Origin: Candidatus Daviesbacteria bacterium
GTDB taxonomy: Bacteria > Patescibacteriota > Microgenomatia > Daviesbacterales > UBA10151
NCBI GenBank assembly: GCA_016183225.1
Contig: JACPEZ010000035.1
Coordinates: 1 to 21,810, forward strand
Direction: 5' to 3'
DNA: 21,810 nt
The first letter of the stretch is position 1; each line of letters starts with the position of its first letter. The translations under genes and the position numbers were made by a program. Positions 1-7,779 of this stretch are shown piece after piece. The notes beneath the pieces were generated by a model. The model worked only from the letters and a program-made list of their open reading frames with translations, searched no databases and was not told the DNA's origin.

Positions 1-2
1 AG

Positions 3-1763
3 GAAATATTCAGGGTGGAAGGGAAAAACAGATTGGGCCGCTGGACTCATTTTGATTCTAATTTTGAAGGTTTAATTCCTTACTTGGAAAAAAGATACAA
101 AGAAACAGAGTCGGACTTTGTGCGGGGAGAGATAGAAAAATTTATGGTGTCGGAGGTGTGTTTGGAGTGTCAGGGAGCCAGATTAAAAAAGGAATCTTTG
201 GGTATTACCATTGATAAGTTAAATATTGCTGAAGTATGCACCCAATCAATTAAGGAAGCCCTAAAATGGTTTACACACCTCCAGGGTGTGATGGCTAATA
301 GAGAACAGCAAATTGGTAAGCCAATTTTGAAAGAAATAATTGCCAGATTGCAGTTTTTGGTTGATGTGGGACTTGATTATTTAACCTTGGATAGGGCTTC
401 AATGACTTTGGCCGGAGGCGAAGCCCAAAGAATCAGATTGGCTTCCCAAATTGGCTCAGGATTATCAGGAGTACTTTATGTTTTAGATGAACCTTCAATA
501 GGACTTCATCAACGGGATAATTCAAGATTGATAGAAACACTTAAAAGACTTCGCGACTTGGGTAATACTGTCATAGTTAATGAGCATGACGCAGAAACTA
601 TGGAAAATGCCGATTTAATGGTGGAGATTGGGCCGGGAGCAGGGGAGCATGGGGGAGAAATCGTAGCAATAGGTACTCCCGAACAAATTAAAAAAAATCC
701 CCATTCTCTGACAGGCAAGTATTTATCAGGTAAGAGAAGGGTAACAGTCGAAATAGGTCAGAGGGGTAATGGCAATATTTTAAAAATTCTGGGAGCTTCA
801 GAGCATAACCTAAAAAATATTAATGTTTCTTTTCCTTTAGGCCAGTTTATTGCCGTAACCGGTGTATCGGGTTCGGGTAAATCCACTTTAATACATGATA
901 TTTTATATAGAGCTCTGGCCCAGAAAATTTATAAATCAAGAGAAAAACCGGGGGCTCATAAAGGTTTAGAGGGAACTGAATATATTGACAAAGTAGTGTT
1001 AGTTGACCAAAGCCCGATTGGCAGGACTCCGCGCTCCAATCCTGCCACTTATACAGGAGCTTTTACTTTTATCCGAGATTTATTTTCCATGTCACCGGAG
1101 GCCAAAATCAGGGGTTATAAACCCGGCAGGTTTTCTTTTAATGTTAAAGGGGGCAGGTGTGAGGTTTGCGAAGGTGAAGGCAATTTAAAAATTGAAATGC
1201 AGTTTATGCCTGATGTTTATGTGACTTGCGAGGCTTGTAATGGTAAAAGATACAACAGGGAGGCTTTGGAAATCCATTTTAAGGATAAAAATATTTCGGA
1301 AGTTTTGGAAATGACAGTAGAGGAAGCTTTGAAATTTTTTGCCAATATTCCCCAGATTAAAAATAAGCTTCAGGTTTTGTTTGATGTGGGGTTGGGATAT
1401 ATCAGACTGGGCCAGCCGGCCCCAACTCTGTCCGGTGGTGAGGCCCAACGAATTAAATTATCGAGTGAGCTTTCCAAGCGGCCAACAGGGCATACTCTTT
1501 ATATTTTGGACGAGCCAACAACAGGTTTGCATTTTGCCGATATTGAAAGGCTTTTGATGATTTTGAGAAAGCTGGTAAATTTTGGCAATACCGTGATTAT
1601 CATAGAACATAATCTTGATGTGATTAAAAATACGGACTGGGTTATTGACCTGGGTCCTGAAGGCGGGGATCTAGGTGGAAAAGTGGTTGCCCAAGGCACT
1701 CCCCATGATTTATCCAAAATAAAATCCTCCTTCACCGGTCAATATCTTTCCAAAATACTATGA
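3..1763 (+). CDS. uvrA: UvrABC excinuclease subunit A, 5'-truncated by window edge
   Basis: DNA damage-recognition ATPase of nucleotide excision repair. The reading frame is open to the window edge, and the sequence starts in the middle of the first ATPase module, so roughly the first third of a protein of about 940 residues lies outside; the GTG at 15 is not the real start. Visible motifs, in order: a Cys-x2-Cys pair (CLECQGARL), the first ABC signature LAGGEAQRIRL with Walker B VLDEPSIGLHQ, the second Walker A GVSGSGKST, a zinc module with two Cys-x2-Cys pairs (CEVC and CEAC), the second signature LSGGEAQRIKL and Walker B ILDEPTTGLH. These are diagnostic of UvrA. uvrC follows two genes downstream, so two repair subunits are linked here; uvrB is not in the window. 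There is no sign of decay. Confidence 0.97.
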   Translation, partial: EIFRVEGKNRLGRWTHFDSNFEGLIPYLEKRYKETESDFVRGEIEKFMVSEVCLECQGARLKKESLGITIDKLNIAEVCTQSIKEALKWFTHLQGVMANREQQIGKPILKEIIARLQFLVDVGLDYLTLDRASMTLAGGEAQRIRLASQIGSGLSGVLYVLDEPSIGLHQRDNSRLIETLKRLRDLGNTVIVNEHDAETMENADLMVEIGPGAGEHGGEIVAIGTPEQIKKNPHSLTGKYLSGKRRVTVEIGQRGNGNILKILGASEHNLKNINVSFPLGQFIAVTGVSGSGKSTLIHDILYRALAQKIYKSREKPGAHKGLEGTEYIDKVVLVDQSPIGRTPRSNPATYTGAFTFIRDLFSMSPEAKIRGYKPGRFSFNVKGGRCEVCEGEGNLKIEMQFMPDVYVTCEACNGKRYNREALEIHFKDKNISEVLEMTVEEALKFFANIPQIKNKLQVLFDVGLGYIRLGQPAPTLSGGEAQRIKLSSELSKRPTGHTLYILDEPTTGLHFADIERLLMILRKLVNFGNTVIIIEHNLDVIKNTDWVIDLGPEGGDLGGKVVAQGTPHDLSKIKSSFTGQYLSKIL

Positions 1764-1796
1764 CAAGTTTCTTTCGATCGGATATAAATTGTCATA
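1759..1796. repeat. 8-bp inverted repeat at the uvrA/transglutaminase junction
   Basis: The arms tatgacaa (1759-1766) and ttgtcata (1789-1796) are perfect inverted repeats separated by 22 bases. They cover the uvrA stop codon and lie about 40 bp upstream of the next gene's -10 box. No T-run follows, so this is a poor terminator. It could be an operator for the downstream operon; that is inference from position only. Confidence 0.4.
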
Positions 1797-1834
1797 ATGA
1801 GGTGTCAAGCTAATTGGCTAAAACTATTTAAAAT

Positions 1835-1843
1835 TGTTAGAAT
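1835..1843 (+). promoter_or_regulatory. Extended -10 promoter for the transglutaminase gene, predicted leaderless
   Basis: TGT followed by TAGAAT (1838-1843) forms an extended -10 element, with a possible -35 TTGGCT at 1814-1819 (18-bp spacer). The ATG follows after six bases, so the expected transcription start falls on the start codon. No Shine-Dalgarno sequence is present. The identical TGTTAGAAT with the same spacing precedes rpe. Confidence 0.6.
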
Positions 1844-1849
1844 AAACAA

Positions 1850-3745
1850 ATGATTAAGAAAGTTTTGGTTTTTTTAATTTTATCTTTTTTTCTTTTTTTG
1901 CCCAAGGCGTATGCTGCCGGGGAGTTTGCCACTTCATACAATGTGGTTTATGACATTGGTTTGGACGGGGTAGCCACTGTTACCCAAAAGATAACTTTAA
2001 GAAATCTGACCACCCAATATTATGCCAACCAGTTTAAATTAACCATCGGTGCCACAGACATTTTCGACATTAAAGCTTCAGACGAGGGAGGAGCCATGGA
2101 AGTCGCTTCGGAAAAACAGGGCAGTTCCACCACTATTTCTGTTAAGTTTAACCAGCAGGTGGCCGGGATAAACAAAGTTCTTCCCTGGACCTTAAGTTTT
2201 AAGTCAAAAGATTTTGCCCAAAATCTGGGTAAAGTCTGGGAAGTTCGCGCCCCCAAAATATCCCCCACCGATAACCTGGAAAGCTACAACCTGACTATTC
2301 AGGTTCCCCAGAGTTTTGGCGAGCCAACGTTGATCAGCCCCCAGCCCAAAAATCAATCCTTAAGCTTTGGTAAAATATTCTTAAGCTTTGAAAAAGACCA
2401 GTTGTTATCTTCCGGCGTTTTGGCCAGCTTCGGTACCAGACAGCTTTTTGATTTTGATCTGACTTACCATCTGGAAAACTCCGGTTTGGTGCCGGTTTTG
2501 ACCAATGTGGCCCTGCCGCCGGACACCAGCTTTCAGGATGTGATTTATCAGCGCATAGAACCAAAACCGCTGAATGTGACGGTAGATAGCGACGGTAATT
2601 ATTTGGCCTGGTTTCGGCTGCGGCGGGGAGAAAAACTGGATGTTAAAGCGCTGGGTTCAGCCAAACTTTACACCAGTTCCAAAGTCAAAAATCCTGTTTT
2701 GGAAACAAGTCTCCGGCAGGAGTATATTAGCTCGGATAAGTATTGGGATAAAGACCACCCGCAAATCAGCTCAAAACTTGCCGAAATTCTTAAAGGCAGT
2801 CAGGAGGCATCCGCCAGAGAAAAAGTAAAACTGATTTACCGGTATGTGGTCAGTACCCTCAAGTATGACTCTTCCAGATTAAGCCCGGATATTGAAAGAC
2901 TGGGGGCGGTGACCACCCTTAACAATCCGGAATCGGCAGTTTGCATGGAATTTACCGATTTATTCATCACTCTGGCCAGAGCGGCGGGGATACCGGCCAG
3001 GGAGCTGGACGGCTATGCCTACTCGGCCAATCCCAGCTTGCGGCCGCTTTCATTAAACAGGGATATTTTACATGCCTGGCCGGAATATTGGGATGAAGAA
3101 CGGGGCTGGGTGATGGTTGATCCTACTTGGGAAAATACCACCGGCGGAGTTGATTATTTTTCCCGGCTGGATTTAAACCACTTTGTTTTCTCTGTCAAGG
3201 GTTTATCCTCGGTTTCCCCGGTGCCGGCAGGGTCGTATAAATATTCGGGGGAAGACAGCAGGGATGTCCAGGTGAAATTGTCTGAAAACGACTTTCTGGG
3301 CAAGCCGCAAATAGACGTTCAAATTGAAACTCCCCCGGTAATTTTGGCGGCTTTACCTGGTAAGATCAAAGTTAAAGTGTCAAATCAGGGTAATGCTCTG
3401 TTTGCCTCAACCAATTTAGGGGTTTCTGCCGGGCGATTAAATATTTTGGATGCCTCCTCTCGCCCTCTTGGTCCTGTACCGGCATACGGGCAAGCTTTTT
3501 TTGAATTTGATTCGAGGACGAAATCAATCTTTGATTCATACGAAGACCAGATAACTGTTTTAATAGGCGGGCAAAAATACATCAAACAGGTTTTTGTCAG
3601 ACCTTTTTTTGCTTTTGGATCCGCTCCTTTTATAGTTTTCGGATTGGCAGGTTTGGCCGGAGTGATTTATGCAAGCGTGCTGGGCGGCTTGATTATTAGA
3701 AGAAGAATCCTTAAAATTTCCTCGCATGCTAAACCTTCCTCATAA
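1850..3745 (+). CDS. Secreted/membrane-anchored transglutaminase-like protein
   Basis: A 631-residue protein with an N-terminal signal peptide (about residues 1-22, basic then very hydrophobic, ending AYA-AG), a long beta-rich extracellular part, a transglutaminase-like cysteine-peptidase core at about 320-430, and one C-terminal membrane helix (about 588-616) followed by RRR, so most of it should face outward. The catalytic triad is visible: Cys365 in SAVCMEFTDL, His408 in LHAWPEYW, Asp424 in MVDPTW. Families with this core act as cell-surface proteases or crosslinkers; the actual substrate cannot be told. The start is set by the signal peptide and the promoter just upstream. The 3' end overlaps uvrC by 20 bp, so the two are probably co-transcribed. 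Confidence 0.85.
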   Translation: MIKKVLVFLILSFFLFLPKAYAAGEFATSYNVVYDIGLDGVATVTQKITLRNLTTQYYANQFKLTIGATDIFDIKASDEGGAMEVASEKQGSSTTISVKFNQQVAGINKVLPWTLSFKSKDFAQNLGKVWEVRAPKISPTDNLESYNLTIQVPQSFGEPTLISPQPKNQSLSFGKIFLSFEKDQLLSSGVLASFGTRQLFDFDLTYHLENSGLVPVLTNVALPPDTSFQDVIYQRIEPKPLNVTVDSDGNYLAWFRLRRGEKLDVKALGSAKLYTSSKVKNPVLETSLRQEYISSDKYWDKDHPQISSKLAEILKGSQEASAREKVKLIYRYVVSTLKYDSSRLSPDIERLGAVTTLNNPESAVCMEFTDLFITLARAAGIPARELDGYAYSANPSLRPLSLNRDILHAWPEYWDEERGWVMVDPTWENTTGGVDYFSRLDLNHFVFSVKGLSSVSPVPAGSYKYSGEDSRDVQVKLSENDFLGKPQIDVQIETPPVILAALPGKIKVKVSNQGNALFASTNLGVSAGRLNILDASSRPLGPVPAYGQAFFEFDSRTKSIFDSYEDQITVLIGGQKYIKQVFVRPFFAFGSAPFIVFGLAGLAGVIYASVLGGLIIRRRILKISSHAKPSS

Positions 3746-4934
3746 ACCGGGAGTCTATCTTTTTAAAAATAAGCAGGGTGAAATAATTTATGTTGGCAAG
3801 GCCATTGATTTAAAATCAAGGGTTTCCTCCCCCAGAAGCTGGCATTGGGATAGTGTGGAAACTATTGTGGTGGAATCCGAACTGGAAGCTTTAATTCTGG
3901 AAGCAAATCTTATTAAAAAATATGTGCCAAAATTTAATGTCAGATTAACCGATGATAAAGACTATTTATATATTAAGATAACTAAAGAATACTTCCCCAG
4001 AATTTTAACTGCCAGAAAGCAGGGTCTAAAAAACTCTTTAAAGTATTTCGGACCATTTCCATCATCAAGAACTGTCAGAGAAACCCTTAAATCCTTAAGA
4101 AAAGTTTTTCCCTGGTGTTCGAACCTACAATCCCGGTTTGTAGGTTTAATTCCAAACCGGGATTGGAAAATGCGACCTTGTTTTTATTATCATTTAGAAC
4201 TTTGTCCGGGAGCATGCACCGGCCTGATCAGCCAACCCGACTACAAAAAAATTATCAAAAACTTTATTAAGTTTTTATCAGGAAAAAAAGAAAAATTGAT
4301 TAAAGATTTAACTAAAGAAATGCTTTTTTTTGCCAAAAATCAAAAATTTGAGGAAGCTGCCAAAATTAAAAAGACTTTAGATGGCATAAGTTATTTAACA
4401 CAATCCCAACGGGCATCTTTATATCTGGAAAATCCTAATTTTCTGGAAGAGGAAAAGAAATTAGCTCTGAAAGAACTGCAAAAAGTTTTGAGTCTTAAAA
4501 AAATCCCGGCAAGGATAGAAGGGTATGACATATCTAACATTCAGGGAAAAGAGGCTACCGGCTCAATGGTGGTATTAACCAGCGGGGATATTGATAAAAG
4601 TCAGTATAGAAAATTTAAAATTAAAATAGAAAATAAACCAAATGATGTAGCCATGATGAAAGAAATGCTTGAAAGACGACTAAAAAATGATTGGCCTATG
4701 CCGGATTTAATCATGGTTGACGGGGGACGTGGACAAGCTAGAGCTATAAAATCCAAAATTCCCATTTTTGGTCTTGCTAAAAGATTAGAATGGTTGTATC
4801 CCCCGGAAGGAAAAATAGTTAAGTTACCAAAAAGAAGTTTGGCTTTAAAATTATTGCAAAAGCTTCGCGATGAAGCCCACAGATTTGCTATAACCTACCA
4901 TCGCAAATTACGTGATAGAATAATAGATAGATGA
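3726..4934 (+). CDS. uvrC: UvrABC excinuclease subunit C, short form lacking the C-terminal helix-hairpin-helix
   Basis: Makes the dual incisions in nucleotide excision repair. Domains in its 402 residues: GIY-YIG nuclease at 1-80 (GVY 9-11, YVG 22-24), a cysteine region matching the UvrC iron-sulfur site (Cys131, 152, 160, 164), a UVR UvrB-binding helix pair (about 190-225), and an RNase H-like nuclease with the expected acidic/His residues Asp268 (GYDISN), Asp332 (VDGG) and His385 (DEAHRFA). Bacterial UvrC is normally near 600 residues; here the C-terminal (HhH)2 domain is absent, and the loops after the GIY-YIG core and before the last His are also short. The next gene begins within the stop codon (ATGA), so this is a clean end and not a frameshift. 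A palindromic insertion lies in the cysteine region (4122-4165). Confidence 0.95.
   Translation: MLNLPHKPGVYLFKNKQGEIIYVGKAIDLKSRVSSPRSWHWDSVETIVVESELEALILEANLIKKYVPKFNVRLTDDKDYLYIKITKEYFPRILTARKQGLKNSLKYFGPFPSSRTVRETLKSLRKVFPWCSNLQSRFVGLIPNRDWKMRPCFYYHLELCPGACTGLISQPDYKKIIKNFIKFLSGKKEKLIKDLTKEMLFFAKNQKFEEAAKIKKTLDGISYLTQSQRASLYLENPNFLEEEKKLALKELQKVLSLKKIPARIEGYDISNIQGKEATGSMVVLTSGDIDKSQYRKFKIKIENKPNDVAMMKEMLERRLKNDWPMPDLIMVDGGRGQARAIKSKIPIFGLAKRLEWLYPPEGKIVKLPKRSLALKLLQKLRDEAHRFAITYHRKLRDRIIDR
4122..4165. repeat. Interleaved palindromic element inserted in frame in uvrC
   Basis: Two perfect inverted repeats overlap: aacctacaa (4122-4130) with ttgtaggtt (4138-4146), and caatcccggtttg (4128-4140) with caaaccgggattg (4153-4165). 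The order A-B-A'-B' allows two mutually exclusive hairpins. The element encodes residues 133-147, exactly where this UvrC has about nine more residues between its first two cluster cysteines than typical family members (20 residues versus about 11). It resembles in principle the protein-coding palindromic elements known from Rickettsia. Confidence 0.75.
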
Positions 4935-5332
4935 AAAAGCTGCTGCGTTTTTATCTGATTAATCTGGCCTCGCTTTGGCTTACCAGCCAAATGATCAAGG
5001 GCCTTGTTTTTACCGGCGGAATACAGTCCTTGTTGACGGGAGCCCTGGTCTTTGCCCTGATCAATATCATTCTGGTGCCCGTACTTAAAATACTGCTTTT
5101 ACCTCTTAATCTGATGACCCTGGGGATTTTTTCCTGGCTGACCAATGTGATAGCTCTTTACGTTTTGACCACCATATTCCCCAGTTTTCGCTTGATAAGT
5201 TATCATTTCCCCGGATTTTCCTCAAACGGACTAACCGTGCCTGCAATAACTTTGTCCCCTTTATGGGTGGCTATTTTAGCCTCTTTTTCTATCGGGATTA
5301 TTGTTAACTTTCTTCATTGGGTGATGGATTAA
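4931..5332 (+). CDS. Small membrane protein of the phage holin family 4 / YvlD type (PF04020-like)
   Basis: A 133-residue protein with four hydrophobic segments (roughly 8-25, 33-60, 63-85, 107-130) and the family pattern NIILVPVLKILLLPLNLMTLG followed by a short polar loop and a last helix. The family carries the name phage holin superfamily IV but is a widespread chromosomal membrane protein of unknown role. The ATG overlaps the uvrC stop (ATGA), so it is translationally coupled to uvrC and is probably the last gene of the transglutaminase-uvrC-holin operon. No prophage genes are nearby, so a lysis role is not supported. A 31-bp gap with a fresh -10 box separates it from secG. Confidence 0.8.
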   Translation: MKKLLRFYLINLASLWLTSQMIKGLVFTGGIQSLLTGALVFALINIILVPVLKILLLPLNLMTLGIFSWLTNVIALYVLTTIFPSFRLISYHFPGFSSNGLTVPAITLSPLWVAILASFSIGIIVNFLHWVMD

Positions 5333-5346
5333 ATTTTAGTTTGTTG

Positions 5347-5352
5347 TATAAT
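5347..5352 (+). promoter_or_regulatory. -10 box for secG
   Basis: A perfect TATAAT (5347-5352) lies 11 bases before the secG ATG, giving a predicted 5' leader of only about 5 bases. No Shine-Dalgarno motif fits in that space and no convincing -35 is seen. Confidence 0.5.
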
Positions 5353-5363
5353 GATCAAAACCT

Positions 5364-5579
5364 ATGAGATCAGCCATTTATATTGCGCAAATTATCCTGG
5401 GAATTTTGCTTATTTTGATAATTATCATTCAGCAAAAGGGTACGGGTTTAGGAAGCGGTCTGGGTGGCGATTTTTCATTTTATAGAACCAAAAGAGGAGC
5501 GGAAAAACTCCTTTTTAACGGGACCATTCTTATTTCCTCTGCTTTTATACTTCTTGCATTGCTGGGTCTTTTTACCTGA
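5364..5579 (+). CDS. secG: Preprotein translocase subunit SecG
   Basis: The small auxiliary subunit of the SecYEG translocon in the cytoplasmic membrane. The 71-residue protein has the family layout: an N-terminal helix (about 3-23) ending in IIQQKGTG, a glycine-rich loop (GLGSGLGGDFSFY) with RTKRGAEK, and a second helix (about 49-70). Length and motif match SecG well. Its stop overlaps the start of the following solute-binding protein gene by one base (TGATG), so the two are almost certainly one transcription unit. Confidence 0.93.
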   Translation: MRSAIYIAQIILGILLILIIIIQQKGTGLGSGLGGDFSFYRTKRGAEKLLFNGTILISSAFILLALLGLFT

Positions 5580-6931
5580 TGGCTACCATTAATTTCAAGT
5601 TTTTAAAAATTCAGGGCTTGATTTTACTGCGTTTGATTTCCAGAAGGCGAAAATTGATTTTGACAATTTTTTTGTTAACCGCGCTGATCGGGTTTTTGCT
5701 CACAAAATTTAATCTTTTGCCACAGGAGCGGGTTTTAAGAATAGGCATGGTGGGGACTTATCAGGAGCATGATCTGCCCCCGGAGGTGACAGGGCTTTTG
5801 TCTGCCGGACTAACCGATCTTACTTCCGGTCGCGAAGTCAATAACGACGCCACGATTTTTAAATTTAAACTTAAAGAGGATTTAAGCTGGGTCGATAACA
5901 CTCCTTTAACCGCCGGGGATTTGGAATTTAATATTCCGGATACTGAAATGAGTATTCAGGACAGGCACACAATTTCCTTTAAATTAAAGGATTCTTACTC
6001 TCCCTTTCCCAGCCTGCTGACTAAGCCGGTATTTAAAAAAGGCACCAAAACCGGCACCGGACCCTATAAAATTACCAAAATAGAAAAAAGCAGAATTTTT
6101 ATCACCAAAATGACTCTCGAACCAAAACAATCGGACCTGCCTAAAATCATTATTCGCTTCTACCCCGGTGAAAAAGTGGCTGGTTGGGGTTTTAAGATCG
6201 GGGAGGTGCAGGCTTTGCTGGGATTATCCAATCCTCCTTCTCAATCTGATCCTCAGGTGGTTGTAAAACAAAAAACCGATTTTACAAAAATTGTGACCAT
6301 ATTGTATTTTGTCAAAGACCCGCTTCTATCCAATCGCTCCCTTCGTCAGGCTTTAAGCTATTCCTCTCCTGCTGCTGAAGACGAAGAGATAGCCAATAAC
6401 CCTTTTCCTAAAAGCTCATGGGCCGTTGATCCCAAGGCTAAAAAATATCTGTCAAATTCCACAGAGGCCAAAGCGGCTTTGGAGCGGGCCGGAACAGCTT
6501 TATCAAAAGATCAGTTAAAAAGTGAGGTCATTTTAACGACTACCGGTAATCTGGAAAGGATGGGGAAGGAAATTGTCGATAGCTGGAAGCAGCTGGGCAT
6601 TGATGCCAAGCTGCGTGTAGAATCAGGCATCCCCCAAAATTTTCAGGCCCTTTTGATAACTCAAAGCATACCGGAAGATCCTGACCAGTATTTCCTGTGG
6701 CATTCTACCCAGGAAAAAACCAATTTAACCAGATATTCATCGGCCCGGGTGGATAAAGATCTGGAGGAAGGCAGAAAAGCTTTAACCCGAGAAGAGAGAA
6801 AGCAAAAGTATTTTGATTTTCAGGCTACCCTTTTGGAAGACGCCCCGGCCACTTTTCTCTATTTTCCCAAATACAATGTGGTTTATCTTAAAAAAGTAGA
6901 ACCATTATTAAATCAAGCCTTGAATCTGTGA
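5579..6931 (+). CDS. Membrane-anchored family 5 (peptide-type) extracellular solute-binding protein
   Basis: A 450-residue protein with a basic N-terminus (RRRK) and one uncleaved-looking hydrophobic helix (about 27-45), then an extracytoplasmic domain. Family 5 features include FKFKLKEDLSWVDNTPLTAGDLEF, equivalent to the conserved stretch in OppA/DppA-type proteins, followed by GTGPYKITK and, towards the end, the lobe that closes over the ligand (DSWKQLGIDAKL). There is no lipobox cysteine, so it is tethered by the helix rather than a lipid. It is shorter than typical OppA (about 540). No permease or ATPase genes lie beside it; a secG-SBP pair without a transporter operon is common in CPR-like genomes, and whether it feeds a transporter cannot be told. 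Confidence 0.78.
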   Translation: MATINFKFLKIQGLILLRLISRRRKLILTIFLLTALIGFLLTKFNLLPQERVLRIGMVGTYQEHDLPPEVTGLLSAGLTDLTSGREVNNDATIFKFKLKEDLSWVDNTPLTAGDLEFNIPDTEMSIQDRHTISFKLKDSYSPFPSLLTKPVFKKGTKTGTGPYKITKIEKSRIFITKMTLEPKQSDLPKIIIRFYPGEKVAGWGFKIGEVQALLGLSNPPSQSDPQVVVKQKTDFTKIVTILYFVKDPLLSNRSLRQALSYSSPAAEDEEIANNPFPKSSWAVDPKAKKYLSNSTEAKAALERAGTALSKDQLKSEVILTTTGNLERMGKEIVDSWKQLGIDAKLRVESGIPQNFQALLITQSIPEDPDQYFLWHSTQEKTNLTRYSSARVDKDLEEGRKALTREERKQKYFDFQATLLEDAPATFLYFPKYNVVYLKKVEPLLNQALNL

Positions 6932-6950
6932 GCCCAACGATACTCTCCAC
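6926..6950 (+). repeat. 25-bp direct repeat, copy 1
   Basis: Matches copy 2 at 7642-7666 in 24 of 25 positions (G6932 versus T7648); the shared core is cccaacgatactctccac. It begins at the last sense codon and stop of the solute-binding protein gene and ends 10 bp before the 3' end of the minus-strand gene at 6961. The spacing of the two copies is 716 bp and encloses that gene. Confidence 0.8.
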
Positions 6951-6960
6951 TAAACGAGTA

Positions 6961-7530
6961 TTAGGCTTCTGCAAGTCTATCCAGAAAACCTCTAATTTCC
7001 TCTACAGCCCTATCAGTATTATCAACTGGATGGCGATAGTTTGCGTTTTGAGTATTACGTCTAAATAATCTTGGCCCGATATATGAAACACGTTGAGGTT
7101 GTTGGGCAAAAGGATCTTCAGATCCTTCTACACCACCATAAACTAGAAATTCTTCCGCAATAGAGGTAGGTTTACCCTCTTCATTAACATTGAAACGAGC
7201 TATTGCAACGCTATTGTATTCTAACTTATCTGTCATGCAATAAAGTTGATCTCCGATTCTAAAAATAGGTCTAACTCTATCAACACCTTTTTCTATAGCT
7301 TGAGCCGTTCGGTGTTCCTCTAACTCTCTGTAAGCTTTAAATTCTGGACGATTGTGAACTGTTTGAATTGCTAGAGGTAATAATTCAACCACACTATCAT
7401 AAACCTCCATTGGTGTTAGTGGTCGACCAGGATCGGGAGTTTCTAAATCACTAGGCCCTAAATCTGATTTCTTCTCCCGAAGGATTTTGTATACTTCTTG
7501 GATAATAAGGGAATCTTCACCTTCATTCAT
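6961..7530 (-). CDS. Hypothetical protein, 189 residues, not recognised
   Basis: I recognise no family. The protein is polar and acidic-rich in its first half, with no signal peptide or membrane helix, so it is probably cytosolic. About residues 40-80 look helical (PMEVYDSVVELLPLAIQTV), and about 88-155 look beta-rich (RPIFRIGDQLYCMTDKL, then VAIARFNV), compatible with a small ligand- or nucleic-acid-binding fold, but nothing diagnostic is present. It is transcribed against the upstream operon from its own TATAAT. The gene lies exactly between two near-identical 25-bp repeats, which suggests it was acquired or moved as a unit. The ATG at 7530 is chosen because the -10 box lies 11 bases upstream. 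Confidence 0.7.
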   Translation of the reverse strand: MNEGEDSLIIQEVYKILREKKSDLGPSDLETPDPGRPLTPMEVYDSVVELLPLAIQTVHNRPEFKAYRELEEHRTAQAIEKGVDRVRPIFRIGDQLYCMTDKLEYNSVAIARFNVNEEGKPTSIAEEFLVYGGVEGSEDPFAQQPQRVSYIGPRLFRRNTQNANYRHPVDNTDRAVEEIRGFLDRLAEA

Positions 7531-7541
7531 AATTGGAAAGT

Positions 7542-7547
7542 ATTATA
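7542..7547 (-). promoter_or_regulatory. -10 box for the 189-residue gene
   Basis: On the minus strand a perfect TATAAT (in the context TTGTATAAT, as at secG) lies 11 bases upstream of the ATG at 7530. The predicted leader is about 4-5 bases and there is no Shine-Dalgarno. Confidence 0.5.
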
Positions 7548-7641
7548 CAACGATTTTGGGTATTTATCAACTATAGGTCTGCAAAAGACTGTAGTGCTTA
7601 AAATCTCGAGGCTAAAGTTGTGTTAAAAAACTTATATCATC

Positions 7642-7666
7642 CTGTGATCCCAACGATACTCTCCAC
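7642..7666 (+). repeat. 25-bp direct repeat, copy 2
   Basis: Second copy of the repeat at 6926-6950, same orientation, one mismatch. It lies in the 249-bp gap between two minus-strand genes (7531-7779), 113 bp beyond the 3' end of the gene at 7780. Otherwise that gap holds only the -10 box of the upstream gene and a doubled ggtctaaa motif near 7695 and 7733; I see no gene or clear terminator there. Confidence 0.8.
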
Positions 7667-7779
7667 AGACTGGATGAGTTTTTCAAATTATTCCTATCTG
7701 ACGGTCTAAACTCTGAATTTGCTTATCTGTTTGGTCTAAAAAATGTATAAGTATGCACAGTTGTTAATTACCACTAATC

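Noticed and set aside
2355..2392. Repeated cttaagcttt within the transglutaminase gene
   Set aside because: Two 10-bp copies encode unrelated-phase beta-strand residues (LSFGK, FLSFE); it looks like chance codon use.
4931..5332. Prophage remnant suggested by a holin-like protein
   Set aside because: This family is a common chromosomal membrane protein, and no phage structural, lysis or integrase gene is nearby.
7640..7690. Short peptide on the minus strand across the 25-bp repeat
   Set aside because: Frames are open for only about 25-30 codons with no promoter, start or recognisable family; the DNA repeat itself is the better explanation.
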